DNA of 64,000 nucleotides, taken from assembly GCA_027338645.1 (NCBI GenBank), contig DAHWSH010000025.1, forward strand, positions 7,054-71,053. The letters run 5' to 3'. The notes beneath the pieces were generated by a model. That model was given only the letters and a program-made list of their open reading frames with translations, did not search any database and was not told the DNA's origin. Shown one piece after another: positions 8,352 through 16,936 of this stretch (position 1 is the stretch's first letter; every line of letters begins with the position of its first letter). The position numbers and the translations under genes were made by a program. This DNA is from JAJZIH01 sp021785265. Its GTDB lineage: Bacteria; Pseudomonadota; Gammaproteobacteria; JAKAQQ01.

Positions 8352-9497
8352 TTACCAGCGAACACGGGGATAGATCTGCTCGCGATCAATCCGATTTTTG
8401 AAGGGCAGAATCCGTTTCAGCATGCTGCAGAGGATCTCCTCGGTGAGGGGATGCGGCCGAAGTCCCAGTTCGAGGAGACCGCTATGCGCCGGCTGGTAGA
8501 AATGTTTTTCGGCTTCCTTGCGGGGATTCTTGAGATGCTGGATTTCGACCCGGAGATCCAAGGAGTGTCCGGCCCGCTGGACCCAGGCGGCCAGATCGTT
8601 GACCGTGAAACACTCCGTAAACTGATTGAGGATGCGGAGTTGCCCCGCCCCGGGAGGATGGGATGCCGCGAGTTCGACACATTGGAGTGTGTCCAGGAGG
8701 TTGAGATAACCCCGGGTTTGTCCGCCCTGACCATAAACCGTCAGGGGAATCCCGGCGACCGCCTGAACCAGGAAACGGTTGACGATCGTTCCAAAGAGAT
8801 CGTCGTAATGGAAATTCGGAAGCAGCCGCTCATCCCGATCAGCCTCTGGCGTCGACAGACCGTAGACCGGGCCCTGCATGAGGTCCGTCGCCTGTAGGTT
8901 CCACATCCGGACATAGAACCAGATCAGGTCCGTATCCATGATTTTCGTGGTGTGATAAAGGCTACCCGCCTGACGCGGGTAGAGAAAGCGATCCCGCCGG
9001 CCCTTGTGCTCGATTTCAATCCATCCCTCTTCGATCTCAATGTCCGGTGTCCCGTACTCACCCATGGTCCCGAGTTTGATCAGGTGGCACGACGGGGCGG
9101 CTTCCCGGATGGCCCAGACCACATTCAGCGTTGTGGCGAGATTGTTGCGTAGCGTGAGTGCCGCTTCAGAATATCCCCGCATGGAGTAGGGGGCCGAAGG
9201 CTGCTCCGCATAATGCACGACAACCTCGGGTTGGGTCTCCCGCATCACCGATTCAAGAAATGGATAATCCGCGCAGTCACCGATCCGCACATCCAGTCCG
9301 AATCCGCTTATTTCTCGAAAGATCTCTGCCCGCTGCTCCAGGTCCGGGGCGGCGATCAGGGGTTCGGATCGGGTCTGCAGAGCCAAGGTACGCCGCAGGT
9401 AGTTATCGACCGCCGTCACCGCATGTCCCCGGGCTGCGAAATGCATGGCGGTAGGCCAGCCGAGATAGCCGTCCCCCCCGAGAATCAGGATGCGCAT
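8352..9497 (-). CDS. sqdB: UDP-sulfoquinovose synthase (SQD1/SqdB family)
   Basis: Extended SDR enzyme of 381 aa that converts UDP-glucose plus sulfite to UDP-sulfoquinovose. It matches plant SQD1 along its whole length from memory. It has the Rossmann start MRILILGGDGYLGWPTA, HYAEQPSAPYSM (SQD1: HFGEQRSAPYSM), LGTMGEYGTPDIEIEEG, GGQTRGYLNLLDTLQCVE, NQFTECFTVNDLA, NPRKEAEKHFY and the REQIYPRVRW tail. The catalytic Thr144, Tyr181 and Lys185 align one position off the SQD1 triad (145/182/186). It is in an operon with a CapD-like enzyme upstream (13 nt overlap) and a ligase and glycosyltransferases downstream. This suggests a sulfoquinovose-containing surface glycan rather than, or besides, the lipid SQDG. 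Confidence 0.9.
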   Translation of the reverse strand: MRILILGGDGYLGWPTAMHFAARGHAVTAVDNYLRRTLALQTRSEPLIAAPDLEQRAEIFREISGFGLDVRIGDCADYPFLESVMRETQPEVVVHYAEQPSAPYSMRGYSEAALTLRNNLATTLNVVWAIREAAPSCHLIKLGTMGEYGTPDIEIEEGWIEIEHKGRRDRFLYPRQAGSLYHTTKIMDTDLIWFYVRMWNLQATDLMQGPVYGLSTPEADRDERLLPNFHYDDLFGTIVNRFLVQAVAGIPLTVYGQGGQTRGYLNLLDTLQCVELAASHPPGAGQLRILNQFTECFTVNDLAAWVQRAGHSLDLRVEIQHLKNPRKEAEKHFYQPAHSGLLELGLRPHPLTEEILCSMLKRILPFKNRIDREQIYPRVRW

Positions 9498-10621
9498 GGT
9501 TTTACTTCCGGTGCGCCCTTCCGGGATGGGGCGGGGATCAGTTCGATCTCCTCCAGCAGCCGACGCAGGGCTCCGGGATCAAGTCGGGGTTCATCTCGGG
9601 AGACATAGGGGCGATCCACGCGGTGACGGATGATCTGGGGATAGTCATAGACGATCCCCTGGTAGAGGGGGCGGAAGGCCGGGAGTACCACGAAGAAGTC
9701 CCGGAGTTCACAGGTTCGCATCGTTTCCGATTCGGTCATGAGTTCCTCCATGAGTTTCTCGCCCGGTCGCGGACCCGTTTCGATCACCTCGATGGACTCG
9801 GGCCGGTATCCATGACCTGAGGCCAGTGCCTGGATCATGACCCGTGCCAGATCGTGGATCGAAACGACGGGCATTTTCGTGATAAACACCTCGCCGCCCC
9901 GCGCCAGGGGGACGGAACTCAGGACCAGACGGACCGCCTCATCAATGCTCATGACGAAACGCGTCATCTCGGAGCTGGTCAGCGTGAGAGGTCCACCGCG
10001 GGCAATCTGGCTCGCAAAAATTTCCGTGACCGAACCCCGAGAACCCAGAACGTTGCCAAACCGCGTGGAAGCAAATACCGCACCCCCGCCATTGGCATTC
10101 GCGGCGGTGATGAGCCGCTCACCCATGAGTTTTGAGGTTCCCATGACGTTGGTCGGATTGACCGCCTTGTCCGAACTCGTGAAGAGCACGCGGGAAACCC
10201 CCACCTCGGAGGCGGCCTGGATCACGGACTCGACCCCCAGGATATTCGTTCGCATCGCCTCGAACGGCGCCTTCTCACACTGGTAAACGTGCTTGTAGGC
10301 CGCACAGTGCAAAACCGTATCCGCCCCGGCGAAAAGACGTCTCAGGGAAGACTGGTCCCGGACGTCACCCAGAAGGAAACGGGCACGGGGCTCGTCCGTC
10401 CAGCGGGCCTCCATCCTGAAAATCCCGTCCTCATTGTTGTCGATGCCCAAAATGGCACCCCGGAAGACGTACTCCGGATCCAGGAGCCGACGCACCAATC
10501 GCCGTCCCAAGGTCCCGCAACAGCCGGTGACCACGACTTTGCGCGCTTGTTTCCAGTATTCGGAAATGGCATCCGGACCAGTTGGGTCCGAGGTGTTCTG
10601 TCCTCCCTCCCCCCGTTTCAC
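9485..10621 (-). CDS. CapD/WbpM-like NDP-sugar 4,6-dehydratase (short, soluble form)
   Basis: Polysaccharide-biosynthesis SDR (PF02719 type) of 378 aa. It has TGCCGTLGRRLVRRLL for NAD(P) binding (residues 32-47), HCAAYKHVYQCEKAP, TSSDKAVNPTNVMGTSK and RFGNVLGSRGSV. The catalytic triad is Ser149/150, Met160, Lys164: Met replaces the usual Tyr, as in CapD/WbpM-type dehydratases. It lacks the N-terminal membrane helices of full-length WbpM. It probably makes a 4-keto-6-deoxy sugar from UDP-GlcNAc. It heads the minus-strand operon leading through sqdB to the glycosyltransferases. The exact substrate is not evident. Confidence 0.82.
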   Translation of the reverse strand: MKRGEGGQNTSDPTGPDAISEYWKQARKVVVTGCCGTLGRRLVRRLLDPEYVFRGAILGIDNNEDGIFRMEARWTDEPRARFLLGDVRDQSSLRRLFAGADTVLHCAAYKHVYQCEKAPFEAMRTNILGVESVIQAASEVGVSRVLFTSSDKAVNPTNVMGTSKLMGERLITAANANGGGAVFASTRFGNVLGSRGSVTEIFASQIARGGPLTLTSSEMTRFVMSIDEAVRLVLSSVPLARGGEVFITKMPVVSIHDLARVMIQALASGHGYRPESIEVIETGPRPGEKLMEELMTESETMRTCELRDFFVVLPAFRPLYQGIVYDYPQIIRHRVDRPYVSRDEPRLDPGALRRLLEEIELIPAPSRKGAPEVKPCAS

Positions 10622-10757
10622 AAAATGACTCCAACCCGCATCGACTGCGGGTCATTATGCCTTAAAGTCAGCATCCCTTTTACCGTCCCGCTAAAATTGG
10701 CTTCACGAGCCTGAACGGAGCTTTCCTCATGATCCGAATTGTCCTCCCGTCCCCGAG

Positions 10758-12509
10758 ATGAATCCGGTGGGCGAAGGCTCGACCCTGGGCAGGATCTCCC
10801 CGACCCGCGCGATCGGGGTCGGCCTGCTGAGTCTCGCGCTCGCGGCCGGATCCCTCGTTCCCGATCTCCTGAGCGCGAGCCTTTTCCTGTTGGGGCTGAT
10901 CGGTCTGGCGGATGGTCTCTGGAACGGTTTTTGGGCCCGCCTCGAGCGCGAGGAGAGACGGATCGTTGGTGCAACATTCCTGCTGGGCTTCGCCACCCTT
11001 GTCTGTTTTGCATGGGGCCGCGAAACCCAGGTCGGTTTCCATATCCTGGGTCGCGAACTCCGGATTCTCTTCTTCCTGCCCGTCTATCTCGTCGTGAGAC
11101 GTCTGGCCATAACCCGAAAGCAACTGGGACTCATCCTGGGACTCGCCGCAGGCGTCGCACTCGTTTACAGTTTCTGGAGCCTCGAAGCGCATGCACCGGG
11201 ATACCGGGTTCGCGGAGTGACCGGGGTCGCGATCGTCTTCGGTGACCTGACCCTCTTGGCCGGTGCTTCCGGGGCGTGGTTGCTCCTCCCCAAGGATCGC
11301 CATCTGCCCTTCCGGACCAAGCTCCTTTGGGGAGGCCTGTCATTCGCGAGCCTGATCTCGGGCATCCTTGTGGCCTTTGCCTCCGGCACCCGGGGGGCCT
11401 GGATTGCCATTCTGCCCTTCCTCTTCGTCGGCACCTGGGCTTATGTCCGCTGCGCCGGGATTCAGCGGAGGGGACGCTGGTACTTGGGAATCGCCCTGAT
11501 CGCAGCCAGCCTGACCGCCCTCTGCCTGATCCTCCCCTCGCCCATCCGGACCCGCGTGATCCGGGCCGCGAGACAGACCTGGACCTCGGTTCGTGATGAA
11601 ACGCTTCCTCTCCTGGAGAACACGCGCCCGCGACTCGGCTGTCTCAACCGGAAAGCCCAGCTGCTTCGGCTCCGGCGCTATACGGAGACCGCACCCCTCC
11701 TGGACCGAGGGGATCTGAAGCAAGTCCGACTGCCTGCCTCCCAAGTCCCTGCCGGATGCACAGGACACATGGCATTTCGTGCCCATGTCCGCTATTCGAC
11801 CGACTGGCTCAGCATATGGATCAATACCACATCCCGGCGACCCGGCTTCCATGAAGTCCAGGTCTGGGCCCGGGGTCAGGCCTTGCTTCAGATCGACCGG
11901 AAAGGCCCGGTTGAAAAGATCCACAGTCGCCGGTTCCGACTGTACTCCGCGATCGGAGATGCAGGCCGCTTCGCCCCGCTCGGCTTCCACCTTCACCCTG
12001 GCTGGACACTGACTTTCATTCCCATGACCACCTATCCCTGGGAGTTCAGCTACGACCCGGGCGGAAACTCGATCGGCAACCGACTGGCACTTTGGAAAGC
12101 CGCTTTTTTGATTTTCGGACGACACCCCTGGTTGGGCGCGGGAACCGGATCCTTTTCGTCTGATACAGCCCAGTTGATCCGGGAAGGACAGGTTCCTCCC
12201 GTGGTCTGGGGTTATCAGCATGCACACAACGATTTCTTCAACCAACTCGCCACCGAAGGTCTCTTGGGACTCGCTGCTCTCCTCTGGTTTTACTACGCCT
12301 TGGTCCGAATCGGCCGTGGAGGGGAACATCCGGGCTCGTACGAACTTCGCATCTTCATGGTACTTTTCGTTCTGGGATTTTCCATTTTTGGTTTCACGGA
12401 AACCCTCTGGATTCACACCTTCGTCGTGAACTGGATTGTTTTCGTCACGGCCACCGCCCTGGCCGCCTCCCGGAGCGGAGAAAATCTGGGATCCCCCCCT
12501 AGCTGCTAG
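10758..12509 (+). CDS. O-antigen ligase family protein with large periplasmic insertion
   Basis: 583 aa, long for a WaaL-type ligase. Hydrophobic helices fill residues ~15-260, with the family segment GTRGAWIAILPFL. A soluble region of roughly 170 residues (about 270-440) follows, with three Cys and alternating hydrophobic/polar strands. The Wzy_C signature then resumes: GNRLALWKAAFLIFGRHPW, LGAGTGSFSSD and HAHNDFFNQLATEGLLGLAA. The catalytic His in HAHND is conserved. It is divergent from the CapD-like operon across a 136-nt gap and lies 32 nt before the SCO-like gene. Either ligase or polymerase function is possible; the insertion is unusual. Confidence 0.8.
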   Translation: MNPVGEGSTLGRISPTRAIGVGLLSLALAAGSLVPDLLSASLFLLGLIGLADGLWNGFWARLEREERRIVGATFLLGFATLVCFAWGRETQVGFHILGRELRILFFLPVYLVVRRLAITRKQLGLILGLAAGVALVYSFWSLEAHAPGYRVRGVTGVAIVFGDLTLLAGASGAWLLLPKDRHLPFRTKLLWGGLSFASLISGILVAFASGTRGAWIAILPFLFVGTWAYVRCAGIQRRGRWYLGIALIAASLTALCLILPSPIRTRVIRAARQTWTSVRDETLPLLENTRPRLGCLNRKAQLLRLRRYTETAPLLDRGDLKQVRLPASQVPAGCTGHMAFRAHVRYSTDWLSIWINTTSRRPGFHEVQVWARGQALLQIDRKGPVEKIHSRRFRLYSAIGDAGRFAPLGFHLHPGWTLTFIPMTTYPWEFSYDPGGNSIGNRLALWKAAFLIFGRHPWLGAGTGSFSSDTAQLIREGQVPPVVWGYQHAHNDFFNQLATEGLLGLAALLWFYYALVRIGRGGEHPGSYELRIFMVLFVLGFSIFGFTETLWIHTFVVNWIVFVTATALAASRSGENLGSPPSC

Positions 12510-12541
12510 AATGGCCTCGTAAGGGTCACCTTGTCATCTCC

Positions 12542-13297
12542 ATGCCGCCCGCCGCCCCCCCACCGCCCCGTCGCTATTTCCAGTTCACCCCGTTCCGCAT
12601 TCTCTGGATCGGCATGGCGTTGGGGGGGCTCTTGGTCGGACTCGTCTTCCTGATCCTGCTCGGACAATCCGGACGACCACCGGAGAAAGCGGCTGCAGCG
12701 CCGGCCGAACCCGTCTTCGTGCTGACCAATCAACTGGGCGAGCGCCTTTCCTCAACCTCCCTCAAGGGACGCATCCAGGTGGTGAGTTTCATCTCACCTT
12801 ACTGTCGTGAAGAGTGCCCCCTGATTGCCCATCACTACGTCGAGTACGCGGACGCCATCCGCACGAGTGGCTGGTCCAAGCAGGTCATTCTTCTCTCGTT
12901 CAACCTGGATCCGAAATCGGCCAGTCCCGCGACCCTCGCTCGCTTCCAGCGGATCTTCGGGTGGAATCCCAAAGACCCACTCTGGGAGTTTTTGACGGGA
13001 CCCCCCCCCCGCCTCGACCGGGTGGTCAAGGACGGCTTCCACGTCTGGTTCGGCAAGGTCGCGACCACCACCCGCCGGGGAGTCATTCCCGCACTCCGCT
13101 GGCACAACCCGCTCAATCCCCACGGCCTGCACCCCAATCCGAGTCATGAGGATCCACTCGAAATCTACGGGCCAGGTGGCCATCTGCGGCGGATCTTCCA
13201 GAGCGGATCTTTGGTCTCGACCGCCCGTCTCCTCCACACCCTCTACCGGCTGATCCCCCATGCGCCGGCGCAGACCACCCCCCGGCGGGCTCCCTGA
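12542..13297 (+). CDS. SCO1/SenC-like membrane-anchored thioredoxin-fold protein
   Basis: 251 aa with an N-terminal membrane anchor (about residues 19-41) and a periplasmic thioredoxin-like domain. The domain has ISPYCREECPLIAHHY (residues ~79-94), a CxxxC motif followed by Pro as in SCO copper chaperones. SCO proteins deliver copper to the CuA centre of cytochrome c oxidase or act as thiol reductases. The C-terminal His ligand expected near DHS is perhaps replaced by the His in NPSHEDPLEIYGPGG, so copper binding is likely but not certain. No oxidase genes are in the window. The start is the first ATG of the frame, 32 nt after the ligase-like gene. Confidence 0.72.
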   Translation: MPPAAPPPPRRYFQFTPFRILWIGMALGGLLVGLVFLILLGQSGRPPEKAAAAPAEPVFVLTNQLGERLSSTSLKGRIQVVSFISPYCREECPLIAHHYVEYADAIRTSGWSKQVILLSFNLDPKSASPATLARFQRIFGWNPKDPLWEFLTGPPPRLDRVVKDGFHVWFGKVATTTRRGVIPALRWHNPLNPHGLHPNPSHEDPLEIYGPGGHLRRIFQSGSLVSTARLLHTLYRLIPHAPAQTTPRRAP

Positions 13298-13307
13298 AGG
13301 AGCCGGA

Positions 13308-13739
13308 TCAGCTTTTGCCGCCGATGTAGTCGCGCAGATCCCCGATGAGCGCCTCCTGCTCGGCCAGAAGTCCCTTCACGATGTCCCCGATGCTCACGAG
13401 TCCGGCCAACTGGCCGGCTTCCAGGATCGGCAGGTGCCGGATCCGGTGTTCGATCATGAGCCGCATGCAGTCAGCGATCGAGGTTCCCGGGGCGGCCGTG
13501 ATCGGATTTGGACTCATGAGGGCACGCACCCGGGTCGTTTTTGAGGTCAACCCCTGAAGAACGACCTTGCGGGCATAATCCCGCTCCGAGAAGATTCCGA
13601 CGAGCTGGCCGGATTCCACGACGGCCAAGGCACCGATATCGTGCCGCGCCAGTGCCTCGAGGGCTTGGTACACGCTGTCTTCCGGACCCACCGAAAAGAC
13701 CTGGGTCCCTTTTTTTTCAAGCAGATGACGAACCTGCAT
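13308..13739 (-). CDS. Two-CBS-domain protein
   Basis: A 143-aa protein made only of a CBS pair: the first around FSVGPEDSVYQALEALARHD, IGALAVVESGQLVGIFSERD and YARKV, the second around ITAAPGTSIADCMRLMIEHR, IRHLPILEAGQL and AGLVSIGDIVKG. Stand-alone CBS proteins usually bind adenine nucleotides and regulate a partner; no partner is evident. The start chosen is the second of two adjacent ATGs (13739), because GGGGAAGG lies five bases ahead. The frame is open to 13769, but a TATAAT lies just beyond it at 13778-13773. It is convergent with the SCO-like gene and divergent from dapF. Confidence 0.85.
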   Translation of the reverse strand: MQVRHLLEKKGTQVFSVGPEDSVYQALEALARHDIGALAVVESGQLVGIFSERDYARKVVLQGLTSKTTRVRALMSPNPITAAPGTSIADCMRLMIEHRIRHLPILEAGQLAGLVSIGDIVKGLLAEQEALIGDLRDYIGGKS

Positions 13740-13772
13740 CATGGCCTTCCCCTCCGGCCGGGTTTCCACCGA

Positions 13773-13778
13773 TTATAG
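13773..13778 (-). promoter_or_regulatory. Putative -10 box of the CBS-protein gene
   Basis: Perfect TATAAT on the minus strand about 35 nt ahead of the chosen start. No convincing -35 at 16-18 nt. Confidence 0.4.
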
Positions 13779-13804
13779 GGAGAACCGGGATCAAACACAC
13801 CGCA

Positions 13805-13810
13805 TATAAT
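13805..13810 (+). promoter_or_regulatory. Putative -10 box of the dapF operon
   Basis: TATAAT immediately before and overlapping the first ATG of the dapF frame. If used, transcription would begin near 13816-13818, at or beside the second ATG (13818), giving a very short or absent leader. No clear -35. Confidence 0.35.
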
Positions 13811-14729
13811 GGCGGACATGCACATCGGATCCACTGCGGATACCCCAAGCCAAACTCCCCGCCTGGATGTCGTCGGGACCGGCCCAGGGGCAGACGCTCC
13901 ACCGGCTGGCCGGACCGTTCCCTTTACCAAGATGCAGGGGCTCGGCAACGATTTCGTCGTGATCGACCACCCGGCATTCAGGCCGGACTCGGTAAACATC
14001 CAGGCCATTGCCGACCGTCGGCTGGGGGTCGGTTGTGACCAGGTCCTTTTGCTCGAATCCCTCGGTGGGAACCGTTTTCGCTACCGGGTCTTCAATGCGG
14101 ACGGCAGTGAGGCCGAACAGTGCGGGAATGGTCTTCGCTGTCTCGCGCGCTATGGTTACGACCTCGGGATCCCTGAAGGGACCCTCCTCGAATTCGAGGG
14201 GCCAGGCGGCGTGCATCGCGCCCAATGTCTGGCCCCCCACCGGATCCGAGTGGACATGGGGTCACCCCGACTCGAGCCGATCGAGATCCCCTTCGTGGCT
14301 CCATCCCGCGCCCCGAGCTATCCGATCGACGTCAGCGGAATGGAGTTCACGGTCGGTGCCGTCTCCATGGGCAACCCCCACCTCCTGCTCCGTGTCCAGC
14401 GTCTGGCCACCACACCGGTCAACAAGCTGGGACCGGCACTGGAACACCATCCCCGGTGCCCGCAACGGACCAACGTGGGATTTATCGAGATTGTGGACCG
14501 GGGTACCCTCCGCCTGCGCGTGCATGAGCGGGGCGCCGGAGAAACGCTCGCCTGCGGCAGCGGCGCCTGCGCGGCCGTCGCCTGGAGCCGTCTCATGGGC
14601 TGGGTCGATCCGGCGGTTTCCGTGCATCTGTCGGGCGGTATCCTCGAGATTGAATGGGAAGGAGAAAACCAACCCCTCTACATGACGGGGCCCGCCACGC
14701 GGGTTTTTTCAGGAGTCCTTGCCCTGTGA
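13809..14729 (+). CDS. dapF: Diaminopimelate epimerase
   Basis: Converts LL- to meso-diaminopimelate for lysine and peptidoglycan synthesis. FTKMQGLGNDFVVIDH is the canonical DapF start. The two catalytic cysteines are in NADGSEAEQCGNGLRC (Cys105) and ETLACGSGACAAV (Cys249). The protein has an N-terminal extension of about 37 residues before the conserved core. The in-frame ATG at 13818 is an alternative start; 13809 overlaps a TATAAT at 13805-13810. It heads the dapF-DUF484-xerC-hslV-hslU run, a well-known gammaproteobacterial order, and its TGA overlaps the next GTG. Confidence 0.95.
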   Translation: MADMHIGSTADTPSQTPRLDVVGTGPGADAPPAGRTVPFTKMQGLGNDFVVIDHPAFRPDSVNIQAIADRRLGVGCDQVLLLESLGGNRFRYRVFNADGSEAEQCGNGLRCLARYGYDLGIPEGTLLEFEGPGGVHRAQCLAPHRIRVDMGSPRLEPIEIPFVAPSRAPSYPIDVSGMEFTVGAVSMGNPHLLLRVQRLATTPVNKLGPALEHHPRCPQRTNVGFIEIVDRGTLRLRVHERGAGETLACGSGACAAVAWSRLMGWVDPAVSVHLSGGILEIEWEGENQPLYMTGPATRVFSGVLAL

Positions 14730-15421
14730 ACGAAAAGTCCCCCCTCCCGCCTGAATCCCCCCCTGAGCCCAGTGCGCAAAAGGTTCTTGACTTTCTCACT
14801 GACCACCCGGAGTTTTTCCAGGAACATGCGGCCCTGTTCAGCCAGTTCAAGATCCCCCACGCCCTGCCCGAGGGGACGGTTTCGCTGATCGAACGACAGG
14901 TGGAGATTCTGCGCCGCCAGAACCAGCGCCTGGAACGCCGTCTCAATGACTTCCTTGAAGCGGGACGCCACAATGACCTGCTCTTCGAGCGCCTGCACAA
15001 GGTCGCCCTCCACTTCCTGACCCAGAAAAACGCGGCATCCAATCCCGCCCTGATGACCCACCTTCGGGAGATCCTCGTCGTGGACTCAGTGGCAGGAACC
15101 CTCTGGATCACCCCCCCCCGACCCATCCCCGGCTTCCGGATTTCTTCGGAAAAACCGGCGAAACTTCTGCCCGAGGATTGGGATACCGAACACCCCTATT
15201 GCGGACGGCTGGGCGAGGCGTTGGGAGTTCTATTGTTCGGTGAAAACCACCCGGAGCTTCACTCGATCGCACTCATTGCCCTTGGCCCGGCCCACCACGA
15301 GATCGGCCTTCTGGCCCTGGGGCTCGCCGACCCTGACCATTTCCGCCCGGGCCTGGCCACCACCTACCTCCACCGCCTGGGGCAACTTCTCTCGACCGCG
15401 CTCGGCCTCTCACCCCCATGA
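14726..15421 (+). CDS. DUF484 family protein
   Basis: 231 aa; begins with GTG at 14726, which overlaps the dapF stop (GTGA). The N-terminal VLDFLTDHPEFFQEHAALFS followed by a helical/coiled segment (LIERQVEILRRQNQRLERRL) is characteristic of DUF484, whose C-terminal part resembles a GAF domain. Its biochemical role is not established. The conserved position between dapF and xerC suggests co-expression with housekeeping genes. Its TGA overlaps the xerC ATG. Confidence 0.9.
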   Translation: MNEKSPLPPESPPEPSAQKVLDFLTDHPEFFQEHAALFSQFKIPHALPEGTVSLIERQVEILRRQNQRLERRLNDFLEAGRHNDLLFERLHKVALHFLTQKNAASNPALMTHLREILVVDSVAGTLWITPPRPIPGFRISSEKPAKLLPEDWDTEHPYCGRLGEALGVLLFGENHPELHSIALIALGPAHHEIGLLALGLADPDHFRPGLATTYLHRLGQLLSTALGLSPP

Positions 15422-16341
15422 GTCCGGATCTCGAATCCGCGGTCAGCACCTACCTCCATGAACTCGGTCAAACAGGCCGGCTTTCGACCGCCACGATCCA
15501 GACCTATCGGCAAAGCCTCGAAAACCTGGGCGCTTTCCTGACCGGAGTGGGGATCGGACGATGGGAGGGACTCGAAGCGGACATCCTGCGCCGCTGGTTG
15601 GCGGCCCGGACCCGATCCGGGACCTCGCCCCGTACTCTGGCCCGTGATCTTTCTGCGGTTCGGAGCCTGTACCGGGATCTCATCCGGAAGGGGGTGACCA
15701 CCGGTAATCCGGCGCTTCTGGTTCGACCACCCAAAAACCGGCGCCGTCTGCCCGTCATTCTGGACGTGGACCGGATGGGCCAGCTCTTCACCCGAACCCC
15801 GAGGACGATCGGCGACCATCTCGATCGGGCCGTGCTGGAACTGCTTTATTCCTCCGCTCTTCGGCTCTCGGAACTCGTGGGGCTGGACATGACGGACCTC
15901 AATGCTGAATCGGGACTGATTCGTGTCCGTGGAAAAGGCAACCGTGAACGGGTCGTTCCCATCGGCAGCCCGGCGCTTCAGGCCCTCGCGGCCTGGCTTC
16001 GCGTCCGTCCGACCCGGGACCCACGGGAGCGGGCACTGTTCGTGAGCCGGGAGGGATCCCGGATCGCTCCCCGGACCATCCAGGCGCGGCTCGCTCGCTA
16101 CGGGCTTCGGGAAGGCATCGGTGCCCGGCTCCACCCGCATCTCTTCCGGCACTCCTGTGCGAGTCACCTCCTCGAGTCGAGTGGGAACCTCCGCGGGGTC
16201 CAGGAGTTCCTCGGCCACCAGCATCTCGCGACTACCCAGATCTACACCCATCTCGACTTTCAGCACCTGGCCCAGGTCTACGACGAAACCCATCCCCGTG
16301 CCCGGCGCCAGAAAACCGCGCCCGTAAAGGAGAAACGATGA
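15418..16341 (+). CDS. xerC: Tyrosine recombinase XerC
   Basis: 307 aa; resolves chromosome dimers at dif together with XerD. The N-terminal SAM-like core-binding domain (residues ~5-90) is followed by the catalytic domain with Arg149 (SALRLSEL), Lys173 (VRGKGNRERVV), His241 and Arg244 (HLFRHSCASHLL), His267 (LGHQHLATTQIYTH) and nucleophile Tyr276. All six catalytic positions are present. XerC rather than XerD or an integrase is inferred from its place between DUF484 and hslV. ATGA overlaps on both sides. Confidence 0.93.
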   Translation: MSPDLESAVSTYLHELGQTGRLSTATIQTYRQSLENLGAFLTGVGIGRWEGLEADILRRWLAARTRSGTSPRTLARDLSAVRSLYRDLIRKGVTTGNPALLVRPPKNRRRLPVILDVDRMGQLFTRTPRTIGDHLDRAVLELLYSSALRLSELVGLDMTDLNAESGLIRVRGKGNRERVVPIGSPALQALAAWLRVRPTRDPRERALFVSREGSRIAPRTIQARLARYGLREGIGARLHPHLFRHSCASHLLESSGNLRGVQEFLGHQHLATTQIYTHLDFQHLAQVYDETHPRARRQKTAPVKEKR

Positions 16342-16901
16342 GCGATCGGGGGGGACTGCCGGCTTTCGAGGGCACCACGATCCTGTGCGCTCGTCGAGGT
16401 GACCGGGTCGCCATGGCGGGAGACGGTCAGGTCACCTTCGGTCAGACCATCCTCAAGGCCAATGCCCGGAAGATCCGTCGCCTCTACCATGACCGGGTGC
16501 TGGCGGGCTTTGCCGGAGGCACGGCGGATGCCTTCACACTGGCCGAACGTTTCGAGGAAAAGCTGGAAAAGCACACCGGACAACTCGCGCGTGCCGCCGT
16601 AGAGCTGGCCCGTGACTGGCGCAGTGACCGGATCCTGCGCCGGCTCGAGGCCATGTTGGCTGTGGCGGACCGGGAACGGGCTTTCCTCATTTCCGGAAAC
16701 GGCGATGTCCTCGAACCGGAAGACGGTCTGATTGCCATTGGATCCGGGGGACCATATGCACAGGCCGCGGCCCAGGCGCTCCTCCGGCATACGGATCTGG
16801 ATGCCCCGACCCTGTGTCGGGAAGCGATCGGCATTGCCGCCGGCATCTGCATCTACACCAACCAGGAAATCCTGGTCGAAGAACTCTCTCCCCCTGCTTG
16901 A
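16338..16901 (+). CDS. hslV: ATP-dependent protease proteolytic subunit HslV
   Basis: 187 aa. N-terminal-nucleophile threonine peptidase forming the HslVU (ClpQY) complex. The sequence FEGTTILCARRGDRVAMAGD shows Thr13 as the mature first residue after a 12-residue propeptide. DGQVTFGQTILKANARKIRR and GSGGPYAQAAAQALL are conserved. The ATG overlaps the xerC TGA. hslU follows after 35 nt. Confidence 0.95.
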   Translation: MSDRGGLPAFEGTTILCARRGDRVAMAGDGQVTFGQTILKANARKIRRLYHDRVLAGFAGGTADAFTLAERFEEKLEKHTGQLARAAVELARDWRSDRILRRLEAMLAVADRERAFLISGNGDVLEPEDGLIAIGSGGPYAQAAAQALLRHTDLDAPTLCREAIGIAAGICIYTNQEILVEELSPPA

Positions 16902-16936
16902 TCCACCGACCCTTGTCTTGACGGAGCATTGACCCC

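Noticed and set aside
11340..12416. 358-codon minus-strand open frame
   Set aside because: Antisense to the ligase-like gene, whose membrane and Wzy_C motifs are clear.
13741..13810. One symmetrical divergent promoter shared by the CBS gene and dapF
   Set aside because: Two -10-like boxes exist on opposite strands but neither has a convincing -35, so they were kept as separate weak calls.
15364..16293. 309-codon minus-strand open frame
   Set aside because: Antisense to xerC, which has all catalytic residues.
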